In this document: positions 44,857-54,811 of the stretch, piece by piece
Layout of the letters: each line of letters opens with the position of its first letter
How positions within the stretch are numbered: the first letter of the stretch is position 1
Source: Bolinopsis microptera
Taxonomy: Eukaryota; Ctenophora; Tentaculata; Lobata; Bolinopsidae
NCBI RefSeq assembly: GCF_026151205.1
Contig: NC_087083.1
Span: 8,119,460-8,183,459 of the forward strand
Reading direction: 5' to 3'
Length of the DNA: 64,000 nucleotides
Position numbers and translations under genes: made by a program
The notes under the pieces: model-generated
Database searches by the model: none
Told to the model about the DNA's origin: nothing
What the model saw: only the letters and a program-made list of their open reading frames with translations

Positions 44857-45638
44857 GATCAGCTTGGGTGGGCGACAATTGACCCCCCGACAATTGACCC
44901 CCCGACAATTGACCCCCCGACAATTGACCCCCCCGACAATGTAATTTAATACAATTGACCCTGACCCTGACCCTGACCCTGACCCTGACCCTGACCCTGA
45001 CCCTGACCCTGACCCTGACCCTGACCCTGACCCTGACCCTGACCCTGACCCTGACCCTGACCCTGACCCTGACCCTGACCCTGACCCTGACCCTGACCCT
45101 GACCCTGACCCTGACCCTGACCCTGACCCTGACCCTGACCCTGACCCTGACCCTGACCCTAACCCTAACCCTAACCCTAACCCTAACCATAACCCTAGCC
45201 CTAACCCTAACTCTAACCCTAACCCTAACCCTGACCCTGACCCTAACCCTGACCCTGACCCAGGACTCTGACCGTAACCCTAACCCTAACCCTGACCCTG
45301 ACCCTGACCCTGACCCTGACCCTGACCCTGACCCTGACCCTGACCCTGACCCTGACCCTAACTCTAACCATAACCCTAACCCTAACCCTTACCCTGACCC
45401 AGGACCCTAACCCTAACCCTGACCCAGGATCCTGACCCTAACTCGATCAATTGACCCCAGTGTAATTACATGGGGGGTCAATTGTCGGGGGGTCAATTGT
45501 CGTACTTAACCCTAGATTTCGCGACAATTGACCCCAGTGTAATTACATAGGGGTCAATTGTCGGGAGGTCAATTGTCGGGGGGTCAATTGTCGGGGGTCA
45601 ATTGTCGGGGGGTCAATTGTCGCGGTACCGATCAGCTT
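44857..45638. mobile_element. Inverted-repeat element with telomere-like core, 9-bp target duplication
   Basis: The element 44866-45629 (764 bp) is flanked by GATCAGCTT at 44857-44865 and 45630-45638. The paralogous copy at about 47030 lacks it. Its ends are inverted: GGGTGGGCGACAATTGACC on the left and, read from the right, GGTACCGCGACAATTGACC. Several further copies of CGACAATTGACCCCCC follow on the left and of the reverse complement on the right. The core, 44958-45440, is CCCTGA hexamers with blocks of CCCTAA (telomere type). An 8-9 bp duplication with GG-starting ends recalls Merlin or MULE elements, but no transposase is present, so the class is a guess. Confidence 0.8.
44958..45440. repeat. 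(CCCTGA)n / (CCCTAA)n interstitial telomere-like array
   Basis: About 30 uninterrupted CCCTGA hexamers are followed by mixed CCCTAA, CCCTGA and a few CCAGGA variants. CCCTAA is the complement of the canonical metazoan telomere repeat TTAGGG; the one-base variant CCCTGA dominates here. Open frames through it (TLTLTL, DPDPDP) are artefacts. Confidence 0.95.
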
Positions 45639-46102
45639 ATCTTCACCGTGTAATGAGCTGGCTACTTCTTTGTTCTTCAGTCCTTTTCAGTTATGTCACT
45701 ACATCTAGTCGAGAGTAGTTTCTTTTATTTGTTGGTGGTATTTATCCGAAGATTATCGAATAGACTTTAAATATACGCTAAGAAAAGTAAAATTAATCAC
45801 TGCTTTCCCTTTCTCTTCTATTTCTCTTCTATTTCTCTTCCCTTTCTCTTTTCTTTCTCTTCTATTTCTCTTATATTTCTCTTCTCCTAAAATCTTTATA
45901 TTGCAATTGTTTAGTCAGCCAACCAGTTGCTCGAAATCTTGAATTCTAATGCATCGCTTACTTCAATAACTAAAATTGGTCAATATCTATAGCTAAAAAT
46001 TGACCAATGAGCCACTTAAAAAGTAAAAAGAGTGCTCCTTCACCGCATTTGTGACGTTTATTGGAGATCAGACAATACGTCGATAAGATCACGTATAGTG
46101 GA

Positions 46103-46452
46103 CTGCTGCCAGTGTCTCTCTTTCCCAAACAAAAGTAAATTATATTAATATGAATGACCGTCCGTAAATGCAAAATGATACCGAGAATGAAATCGGTCGC
46201 CCCCTTCTTCCATTGGAATATTATATTAAGAAAAACTTCCCGAAGGCAGCTCTACTCGGCAATAATGATTCCATAAACATCAGCTAATTAGACACTAACT
46301 ACCACCCTTATCCGGAAATGTGGCCTCGGCCACTTTATTCTGCTGATGCACAATGATTATACTTTAAAACAATTCATGATTGTTTGATTCTACGTCACGT
46401 CGTAATCGCAAGTAGGATAAATCAAAATAATCATTCAATTGTACTTTGCCTT
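46103..46452. repeat. About 355-bp dispersed duplication, copy 2
   Basis: Second copy of 42957-43312. It sits between the two halves of the 44.7-47.5 kb segmental duplication. Confidence 0.88.
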
Positions 46453-46837
46453 TTAACATGGTTTCAAGGCACCTGAATGAGGCCATTTCGGGGTTGTTTA
46501 AAATTAAAATTCGTATAAGGTCGTATAACAGTGCTGGCGCGTATTTAATGCAAATTTCTTTAAAATCTCCACATAACTATTTTTATTCCTGTCATCTTTG
46601 ACATTGAATTAGAATATTTTGAACTAAAAATTAACCTGTTGAGCGACTCATGAGCCCTGCGATTTTTACGTGCTCAGAGTTGTGATTCTTCTGGGATGAA
46701 CGAGGGGGAATAATGGCCGACGGTCGTGCTTGCCGGCACTGTGATCAAAGGAGTAGGACAAGTGACATTCATAGGTGCTTATTGCTTAAATTAAGTTAAC
46801 GAGCGTTATGTGTTTCAGCTTCTAGACAATTTCCTCC

Positions 46838-47505
46838 ATTTCAACACAACTCTATAATACTAATAGTACGTGATGCACCAGAACAGTCTCGCCAACAAGC
46901 AATCACCAAGTACCAACAATAACATCAAAGCTGTGACCTAATTCACCTTTGATATGGTGTATCCGACTAAAATATCACATGCTGACATTCACCAAGTGTA
47001 AACTCTGCCCTGACTCACTAGGATTAGCTTATTTTCAGATCACGTGTAATGAGCTCGGTAGCTTCTTCACTTTCTTCAGTCTTTTTGATTAGATAGCAGG
47101 TAATTTCAAGAGTTTAAATAATGTCACTACATCTAGTTGAGTAGTTGCTTTTATTTTTTGGTGGTATTTATCCGAAGATTATCCACTAAACTTTTATATC
47201 CAGCTAAGCAAAGGAAGATTAATCACTGCTTTCTCTTTCATTTTCCCTTTCTCTTCCCTTTCTCTTCCCTTTCTCTTATATTTCTCTTCTCTTTCTTAAA
47301 ATCTTTATATTGTTTAGTCAGCCAACCAGTTGCTCAAAATCTTGAATTCTAATGCATCGCTTACTTCAATAACTAAAATTGGTCAATATCTATAGCTAGA
47401 AATTGACCAATGAGCCACTTAAAAAGTAAAAATAGTGCTCCTTCACCGCATTATTTGTGACGTTTATTGGAGATCAGACAATACGTCGATAAGATCACGT
47501 TTTTG
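46838..47505. repeat. Segmental duplication, copy 2 (empty site)
   Basis: Matches copy 1 but runs directly from CACTAGGATTAGCTT into ATTTTCAGATCACGTGTAATGA, and so preserves the pre-insertion site of the element found in copy 1. Confidence 0.85.
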
Positions 47506-48535
47506 TTGACATGATCATGTGATTGATGATCCTGATAAAGAAGTAAATTTCACGGAGCTGCATGGCAGTATTGTCCTTATCACAATGATACTGCAAGTAT
47601 TCGTGGACTATTTGTGGCTTTATCTATTATAGTCCTGGTTATTTAAACGTGAGCATGATGTCTGAAGAACACAAAAGGTTCTGTTTAAATTTTTTAAATT
47701 TGTGATTTCAAGCACAAGTTCATGCAACTGCTTTGATTAGTATAGACCATTTCGACTTCTTCTGCCAAGGCGATGTCTGGGGTAGTTAAATTAAATACTG
47801 ATCACGAATGCCTTCGAGCTTTTATTTTAATGTCCGATAAGGTAGGTATAATAAATAGGTATAATAAGGATCGAGTGACCTTTCATTTCTTAGCAAGTTT
47901 TTTGTATCGAAGACAATACATTTCCACGTGTGCATCCGGAAACAGATCTGACAGAGGAATTTAACAAAGGAAGTCACATAAGCCCGTGCTTCAAACTTAA
48001 CTGAATATATATCGTTTGATTTCTATTCGATTTGTTGTATTTTGTTCTGCCACTGGATTTGGTATTGATATCTGACATCAATTTATCTTTGAGATGATAT
48101 TAAGGTTACTGCATGGAAGTTATGTTGAACCGGATGCAAATTCCTCTCTAATATGGCAACTAATTCGAATTTCACAATTCGTCACCCATTAAGCAACAAA
48201 GCCTATTTTGCAATCAGTTTACGTCCTGATCAATAGCCCTGTTCATAAAACATCAATTTAGTCATGAAGGAGTGCTTTTAGTGCTCCGACATTTTGGGGT
48301 CTTATAGTAATACTAATGGTAGAAAACTTAAGGTTTTGATCTGACACATGTGCTAAATTTTACAGATCTTTCTTATTTATAATTTATAAATTGGGTGATT
48401 TGGTCCGATCTTTTGGTGACTCAGGATTTTTTGTTGCTTAGTGGCCGTGGTCACCACTTTTCCTTTGTATTTGTTTTTGAGGGTCGCACTTATATCGAAA
48501 ATTCTTTATATCTTAATCATCGGTCAGTTTAAGTA

Positions 48536-51500
48536 ATGAGCAGCCCAATGTTTTGGAACATGATGACGATAATTGCTGGACTTAGCATGCTGCTGATGAT
48601 TTCAGGTGAGTTTCAGAACCTTAAATAAGTTGGATTATAGATGGTTTGACTAAATTAGTATTAGTAAACTGTGAGTCACAAATCAAAACTCCGATTTAAC
48701 GTACCATATACCCAAATAATGGTATATATATATATATAGACTACCTATAAGTATAGTAAATATAATATACATTTTATATACCAGATACCGCATTGTACTA
48801 ACAAATTTCTTCTCAGATGCTGAAATCCAGTGTATACAGGGAGCTAACAGCACTGCTCCTTTCGTTAATTGTCCTGTCGGTACTGTCTCCTGTTATAGGT
48901 ACGTTATCAATTAGTTCAATTAGTTCAATAAGTTCAATTAGTTCAATTAGTTCAATTAGTTCAATTAGTTCAATTAGTTCAATTAGTTCAATTAGTTCAA
49001 TTAGTTACTTGAAAGCTTCCAATCGTATCTTCTTTTCGTGGTTATCCCTGATAAAAAGGCAGCGAACTAAAAAGAGCATGGAAGGGTCTTAGAACTCGGC
49101 AAAATTTCTTTATTCGCGATTTTATCTTCCACAGCTGCTCACCACAAATTGTGAAGGGCCTGAACGGAACCCCTCGGTTTCAGTTCCTTGTTTAAAACTG
49201 TCGTACAGCAAGGACATTCACCGCGGTCGCCAAAATATAGTGAGATAGTAGTGTTGAAAGTATTATGATCCAACTATCAGTATTTCATCATGAGACTAAT
49301 AAACTAAAACAGCGAACTACTCCAACATTTGATATTTATATGCGCAATAGTGACATTAATATGCGGGTACAGGGTATTGTTTTGAACGGTCTTAGAAGGG
49401 AAATAGTTGTATATACCATGGGTTATAATTATAATAGTACTACAACATTATTTGGCTGCCGTGCTTTTATACGTTTTTTTGTTCCAATCTGGAACGATTA
49501 ACAACTAAGTTATCACTTAACTTAACTAAGTTATTATTTAGCTTAACTAAGTTATAACTTAACTTAACTAAGTTATTACTTAACTTGACTTTATTATTAT
49601 AACAAATCTCATGATAAGCTAAAATAAATAATTAAAAATTGCGTTGGTTTTTAAAATAACCATGAAACTAAACCCACTGTCAGGCCCAAGCTAACAGAGC
49701 ATGTAGGGTTTGCCAGCGGAGTGGATTACGGATGTGGGCCGTGTGACCCGGAACTCTCGTTTGAGTGTGCGGAATGCAGCGTGTCCGGGTGTAACCAGCC
49801 ACCAGGTTAACTTTTCTACTGTATTTTTCATACGCCATTACCACATGTTGTTCGATTTACTTTGTACTTGTTAATGAGTGTTTTCTGATGTTCCAGGTGA
49901 GCGACCACGTGCTATTACTTATTATAAATACCTTACTTCACCTGTAGTGCTGGAGGAGAGTTACTCGTGCTACAACTACAAAGTAGCAGGAGGTGCTATC
50001 ACCAGACACCCAACTCTCACCACCTGTTGGAGATCTAAAGGCTCAGCTATCACCTGCAACATGTAAGTTTAGGTTATCTGAAACACTAATTGGTCACTAA
50101 TTGGTCACTACTTGGTCACTAATTGGTCATTAATTGGTCACCACCTGTTGGAGATCTGAAGGTACAGCTATCACCTGCAACATGTAAGTTTAGGTTATCT
50201 GAAACACTAATTGGTCACTAATTGGTCACTAATTGGTCACTAATTGGTCACTAATTGGTCACCACCTGTTGGAGATCTGAAGTTACAGCTATCACCTGCA
50301 ACATGTAAGTTTAGGTTATCTGAAACACTAATTGGTTACTAATTGGTCACTACTTGGTCACTAATTGGTCACTAATTAGTCACCACCTGTTGAAGATCTG
50401 AAGGTACAGCTATCACCTGCAACATGTAAGTTTAGGTTATCTGGAACACTAATTGGTCACTAATTGGTCTGACTATGATGCTCTAAAAGTGATACGCTAT
50501 CTTTTCATTTGCACAGATCACCATATCATATGCATATGTTGGCCGTGATCAAAACAGTTTGTATTTTCTGCTTGATAAATTTGTCCAAACGTGACCTAGC
50601 AATCGTAACTTGATGACAAATTTTAAACAAAATGTCATTTATAGTTTATACGTGATGTTTTAAAAACTTATCATCGTGCAATTTTACTTTAAACATTTTT
50701 ATGAATGCAGGCAAATAATTATTACTTTAATATTATAAAGAAAGCCTATTCCGAACATATTCTGAGAATTGAGAACCATTGCTTTGTAGGCGCTGTAAAG
50801 TCTATACTCATCTGAATATAAATTTAGTCACAAATCATAATGTTACGTTAATCTTTAGAATTATAATGTATAATTTTTATAATGCTTAATGTTACACTTT
50901 CTCTGATAAAGAATTAAGGAAGCTGAGTAGAAGCATATGAGAAATGGTAGATTTGAGTTTATTGGTCACTAATTGGCCACTTATTAGTCACTAATTGTCC
51001 ACTAATTGGTCACTAATTAGTCACTATAACACTGTTCTATTCAGGCCGGCCAGTACAGCAGATTACAAAAGTGTTAGTGGTTGTGGACCATGCGGGGAGA
51101 CAGCAAAAGAACGGGGGACATGTGTAGAATGTTATTCAGACTCTTGCAATCAGATCGGTGAGAAATCAATCAATTTGCATAACTTAATTAAGATTGAATT
51201 TAACAAGAATTTCGCCGCGGTTACACCACTTGGTCATTTCGTGTTAAATTCCTGTTAAATTCCACCACGCACGATCAAATTTCCCTACAATGTAATCGTT
51301 TTACTTAAATTGTAATCAACCGTAAGCATTTGAACCCCCCCCCCCCCCCCCCCCCTCGGCTGATTACGTAATATGTGAACGACCCCATATTAGGCGTACA
51401 AAACTTGAAAATACTGCACGCATCTGCAACGTGTCACCGTCACGTCGATCTGTGGTTTGGTTGTAGACCATGCACTTCATATTTTGCGCGGTTTTGTTTC

Positions 51501-51783
51501 GTGTTAACAATTGGAATACGCTATATTAATATAGTGCTCCAACCATGCTTTACTCTCACTTTAAAATCCTGTCGAAATTGACCGCAATTGACTGTGACCA
51601 CGGTGAATGAGCCGTAATGTAGCACGCCGCTGGGTCAGTCAGTTCATTATAGATTAATAAATGGATTATAAATGTGTTTCAACTTAATTATTTTCAGTAA
51701 GAGAGAGTGATCGTGCCCATCTCCACCACCGAACAAGAAGATCAGTCTCCGCTGAATGTGTCTCCCAGTGTCCTTACAGCTAA
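48536..51783 (+). CDS. Secreted protein with two three-finger (Ly6/uPAR-like) domains
   Basis: Exons: 48536-48605, 48817-48898, 49684-49805, 49897-50062, 51045-51157, 51698-51783. All phases match and the product is about 212 aa. Exon 1 is a signal peptide (MFWNMMTIIAGLSMLLMIS). Domain 1 (exons 2-3) has IQCIQG, VNCPVGTVSCYR, YGCGPC, CAECSVSGCN. Domain 2 (exons 4-5) has YSCYNYK, TTCWR, ITCNM, SGCGPC and CVECYSDSCN. Both close with the C-N pair typical of three-finger folds, and each domain is split over two exons at the same place. Exon 6 adds a basic, furin-like RTRRS and two cysteines (AECVSQCPYS), then stop; there is no GPI signal. Three-finger proteins act as receptor modulators, adhesion factors or toxins, and the sequence does not decide which. 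Likely poly(A) signal AATAAA at 52315. Confidence 0.88.
48909..49008. repeat. (CAATTAGTT)n 9-bp tandem repeat
   Basis: About eleven copies start roughly 11 nt after the exon 2 donor of the three-finger gene. The donor itself is not copied. Confidence 0.92.
49495..49600. repeat. AACTTAACTAAGTTAT imperfect palindromic repeats
   Basis: Four to five copies of AACTTAACTAAGTTAT/ATTACTT in intron 2 of the three-finger gene. Each unit is nearly self-complementary. Confidence 0.75.
50010..50480. repeat. 121-bp tandem array of exon 4 end, donor and ATTGGTCACTA words
   Basis: CACCACCTGTTGGAGATCT through CAACATGTAAGTTTAGG, the last about 50 nt of exon 4 plus its donor, occurs four times at 121-bp spacing (CAACATG at 50057, 50178, 50299, 50420). 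Copies are separated by runs of the 12-mer CTAATTGGTCAC. Only the first copy is continuous with the exon body. Confidence 0.95.
51208..51515. repeat. Dispersed repeat, copy B, with poly-C tract
   Basis: Copy of the repeat near 2510-3520 (GCCGCGGTTACACCAC, ATCAAATTTCCCTACAATGT, GTCACGTCGAT, GGTTTGGTTGTAGA). In it, a run of about 20 C at 51338-51356 is followed by TCGGCTGATTACGTAATATG and TGAACGACCCCATAT, a block that recurs at 60478-60513 after another poly-C tract. Confidence 0.75.
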
Positions 51784-52549
51784 TTGGTCACTAATTGGTC
51801 ACTAAGTTTCCCTACAGTTAAAGTTACGTTCCTCTTCTACATATCTAAACTATTAGTTGTGCGACTTTTCCATGTTATCTGCTATGCAGCTTATACTGAG
51901 CGACCAAATTCAGAAAATGTCTTAATAATGAAAAACCAATACAAAGCTAAGAAAATAAGCATTCGCACATCGTGATAATGATTAATATTATATTTATATC
52001 TCGAGTCATAAATGCTTAAATAGTAAACTGGTTACTGGAAGCTCTCAATCCGTTCCTCTTTTTGTGCTCATCTCTCCTTACGTGCTCATGCTCGAGGCCG
52101 GTTGCTGATCACTCGACACTCAAGCAACATATATTTTGTTATATTAATGCTATTCATGCAAACAAGTAAAACGAATCTGTTATGTCATGTATCCTATATG
52201 ATTTTACATTTTAATTTTTTCTACAGAACAAACAGCATTCATAAATATTTTTAACTAATAACGGGGGATGACGGGGATGCAGGCCTCAGTTTGTGTTTGT
52301 TGTTTTGATCTACAAATAAAGAAGAGTGTATAATGAAGTTCAATTAATTAAATTCTTTTGAATAAATAAAGGTAACCATTATGTGTCGAGATTATTATTT
52401 TTCTCTTATAGTTTATTCCATCTGATGTCTGATTGTACCACCATGTCTGTCGTATAATATAGTTTTTAGACGTTAGTGTTACGAATAAGCAGTTTAAAGG
52501 AAATTGAGAATTTTTTTGTTGGAGAATTCTAAATTATTAAAGTTTTATC

Positions 52550-52650
52550 TTTGTTTGGACAGCCGCTCTGACATTAGTAGCTAGTACCATTCTTGGTTAC
52601 TAGTTGCTAATATGAGCGGGATATAAATACTTTGTTATTATTATTATAAA
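52550..52650 (+). mobile_element. LINE/SINE 3' tail remnant
   Basis: The sequence ATGAGCGGGATATAAATAC followed by TTATTATTATTATA resembles the 3' ends of CR1/L2-type LINEs and their SINE partners, which end in short microsatellites. A similar GAGCGCGGTATAAATAC block is at about 62308-62325. No coding part remains. Confidence 0.5.
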
Positions 52651-52794
52651 GGGTCTCAATAAGAGGTCTCGACTGCATAGGCGTCAAACCTTGGCAGTCG
52701 GTAGTTTTCCTCTGGCCCGGGATCAGCTGACCCTAGGGACCAGAGGGTAAAGGTGTAGAGACTATGTGTATCTACAAATCTTTCGAGGTTGTTT

Positions 52795-53340
52795 TTACAA
52801 GAGACAGGGCTTGCTACGCAAGGGAAGAAAACCGGGAGAAACAATCACAAATTATACAAATAAATATTATAAAACCTAGCAAAAAGAAATTCAAACAATC
52901 CTACACTACTACAAATGTTTATTACATACTACAATGTAATACACGATAAATAAATGCTGTATAAACAAGAAACAGGGCTTGCAGGGCAAGGGACGGAACA
53001 CAGGGACTGGCTACAGAGTGTATAAAACAGTGATTCAGCAAGTACCCATTGGGTATTGCTGAATCTGACCCACAAAATACCACAATCAATACAAGAATAT
53101 ACAATATTTAAACAAACATCATGTTTATACAAGAATCAGGGCATGCAGAGCAAGAGAAGAAAAATAAGAGAAAAACTCCAACACATGTATACCCCTTAGT
53201 CCAGTAAATAACAATAATTACTTGTACACAAAACTGTATAATATAAAATACATAACAAATACACAGTCTACCCAATATACGGGTTAAAAATTGTATAAAC
53301 AAGAGACAGGGCTTGCATAGCAAGGGAAGAGATATAAGAG
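52795..53340. repeat. About 165-bp tandem repeat, four copies
   Basis: Each unit starts with ACAAGAGACAGGGCTTGC and GCAAGGGAAG (about 52797, 52965, 53130, 53298). Units have diverged between these cores. The core is itself a partial inverted repeat (GCTTGC..GCAAG). Confidence 0.8.
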
Positions 53341-54811
53341 GACCAGGTAAAAAGTGTTTATTACAGTATCCAGTGAAGAATAAACTAAATATAAAGTATC
53401 TACAGTGTATTATACTCTCATTAATTATTATTATTATTATTAATAGAATTATTCTAAACCATAATCTATTGTTCACAACTTATTTGTTTAAAGAAAATGA
53501 GATAATGAGAAATATCAAAAGCGAATTTGAATTAAAACATATCGTTTCATTTTTTTAAACCTGTGAGAATGCGAGGTGGTTAAATTAAATGAAGTTGAAC
53601 TAATTACCTATTCATAAATTATTTGGGTTTTGGTTAAACATGCATGGAACAGTTAAATTTTGAATATAGTTTTATTCATAATAATCGAGGATTTAAACTT
53701 TAAATTTTCAGCCAAAATTGAAAATTAAAGGTAGGAATTGACTAAATTTACTATTTAAGGTGGCCCACAAATTTCCTTTATGATAATTGCTTTTACTTAT
53801 ACTCCAACCCCAAATCACTTCCTCAATGGATAAACGAAAAAAGAGGTCCGAAAAACTTTGAACCGACAATTATATTATAGGCATGTTCAGTATTTTTGAC
53901 TGGATCAACTAATAAAGAATTTTGATTACTATACGTTGTTTGTCTAGCTTATGAATTGCAATTGTTTGTGTAGTTACGTCACCACGACGAAAATGAGTTT
54001 GTGACAAATTTCCAGCTTTATCAATTAAGCTGAAAATATCCATATAATAAGAGCAATAAGAGTGAAACGTTGGCTATAACAATGGATTTTGAAGTCTTTG
54101 GTTTTTATTAGTTCACTCACCAGCGCACTATCCTGTAATTGTGGGGTTTGAAGCCGAACGAAGCAGCCGCCAGTCTTGAAACCCAAAACTATTACTCAAC
54201 CCTGACACAAACCAAAATCTCGAAGCTTGATTGACGATGTCAATCCATCGAGATCGTTGCTCTGCGAAGCAAGAATGCTAGTTTGCGCGGCGCGTCGAAG
54301 CGGCGAAGTCCTCCAACTCGAAGCAAACCATAACCCTTGTAGTAGGTTTATATCATGTAATAAGCGGTTTATATTATGGTTTATATTATGGTTAATATTA
54401 TGTAATAAGATTAAAGAGTTGGATCATCAGATTCTTTTCTCCAATGTTGATAAACTGGTTGCCAAACAGCCAGCCAACATGATTCACGTCACATCATGTC
54501 CACATATATAAAGATATATATAAGCTGAAGTTATAAAACAACGTAAAAAGTCTCCACTTCTCATATCTACGTTTGGGCTGTATGCAGCTGCTGTCTGTAT
54601 CACATTTTAACCGGTGTAGTTGTCATGGTAACCACATCTCGTGTTCATGTTAGAGAGAAGCTTTTCTATCGAGCTCAGGCCAGATTCAAACGTATTTCAT
54701 TTTGTTTGATAAACATGTTTTTTTTATTTCGCGTTTGTTTCGTTTTTAAACCTCACTATTATAATATAAGTTTGCTATGTTAACGTAATAAGAGCATTTA
54801 ATTTCACAGAG

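Larger units (their letters stand above)
44685..46100. repeat. Segmental duplication, copy 1
   Basis: Blocks shared in order with 46838-47505: AACACAACTCTAT, CATCAAAGCTGTGACCTAAT, TGCTGACATTCACCAAGTG, then GTGGTATTTATCCGAAGATT, a CT-rich tract, GTTTAGTCAGCCAACCAGTT and GGAGATCAGACAATACGTCG. Copy 1 is longer because it contains the inverted-repeat element at 44866-45629. Confidence 0.85.
42310..48535. other. Gene-free region of duplications and repeats
   Basis: Between the 5' end of the TRPM2-like gene and the three-finger protein gene, which diverge from each other, I find no exon with coherent splice sites. The region holds duplicated blocks (listed separately), the inverted-repeat element with a telomere-like core, a 21-bp array and CT-rich tracts (TTTCTCTTC repeats at about 45810-45890 and 47215-47300). 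It must contain the promoters of both flanking genes. Confidence 0.55.
51784..54811. other. Intergenic, no gene seen
   Basis: It starts with two more ATTGGTCACTA words after the stop of the three-finger gene. It contains a LINE/SINE 3'-tail-like segment (52550-52650), a 165-bp tandem repeat (52795-53340) and AT-rich DNA. The segment 54150-54330 is relatively GC rich, with CGAAGC words, and may be a short decayed element. The K2P promoter should lie just before 54812. Confidence 0.5.

Noticed and set aside
44810-45410. Open frames of repeated VRVR or TLTL
   Set aside because: Translations of the CCCTGA/CCCTAA hexamer array on either strand.
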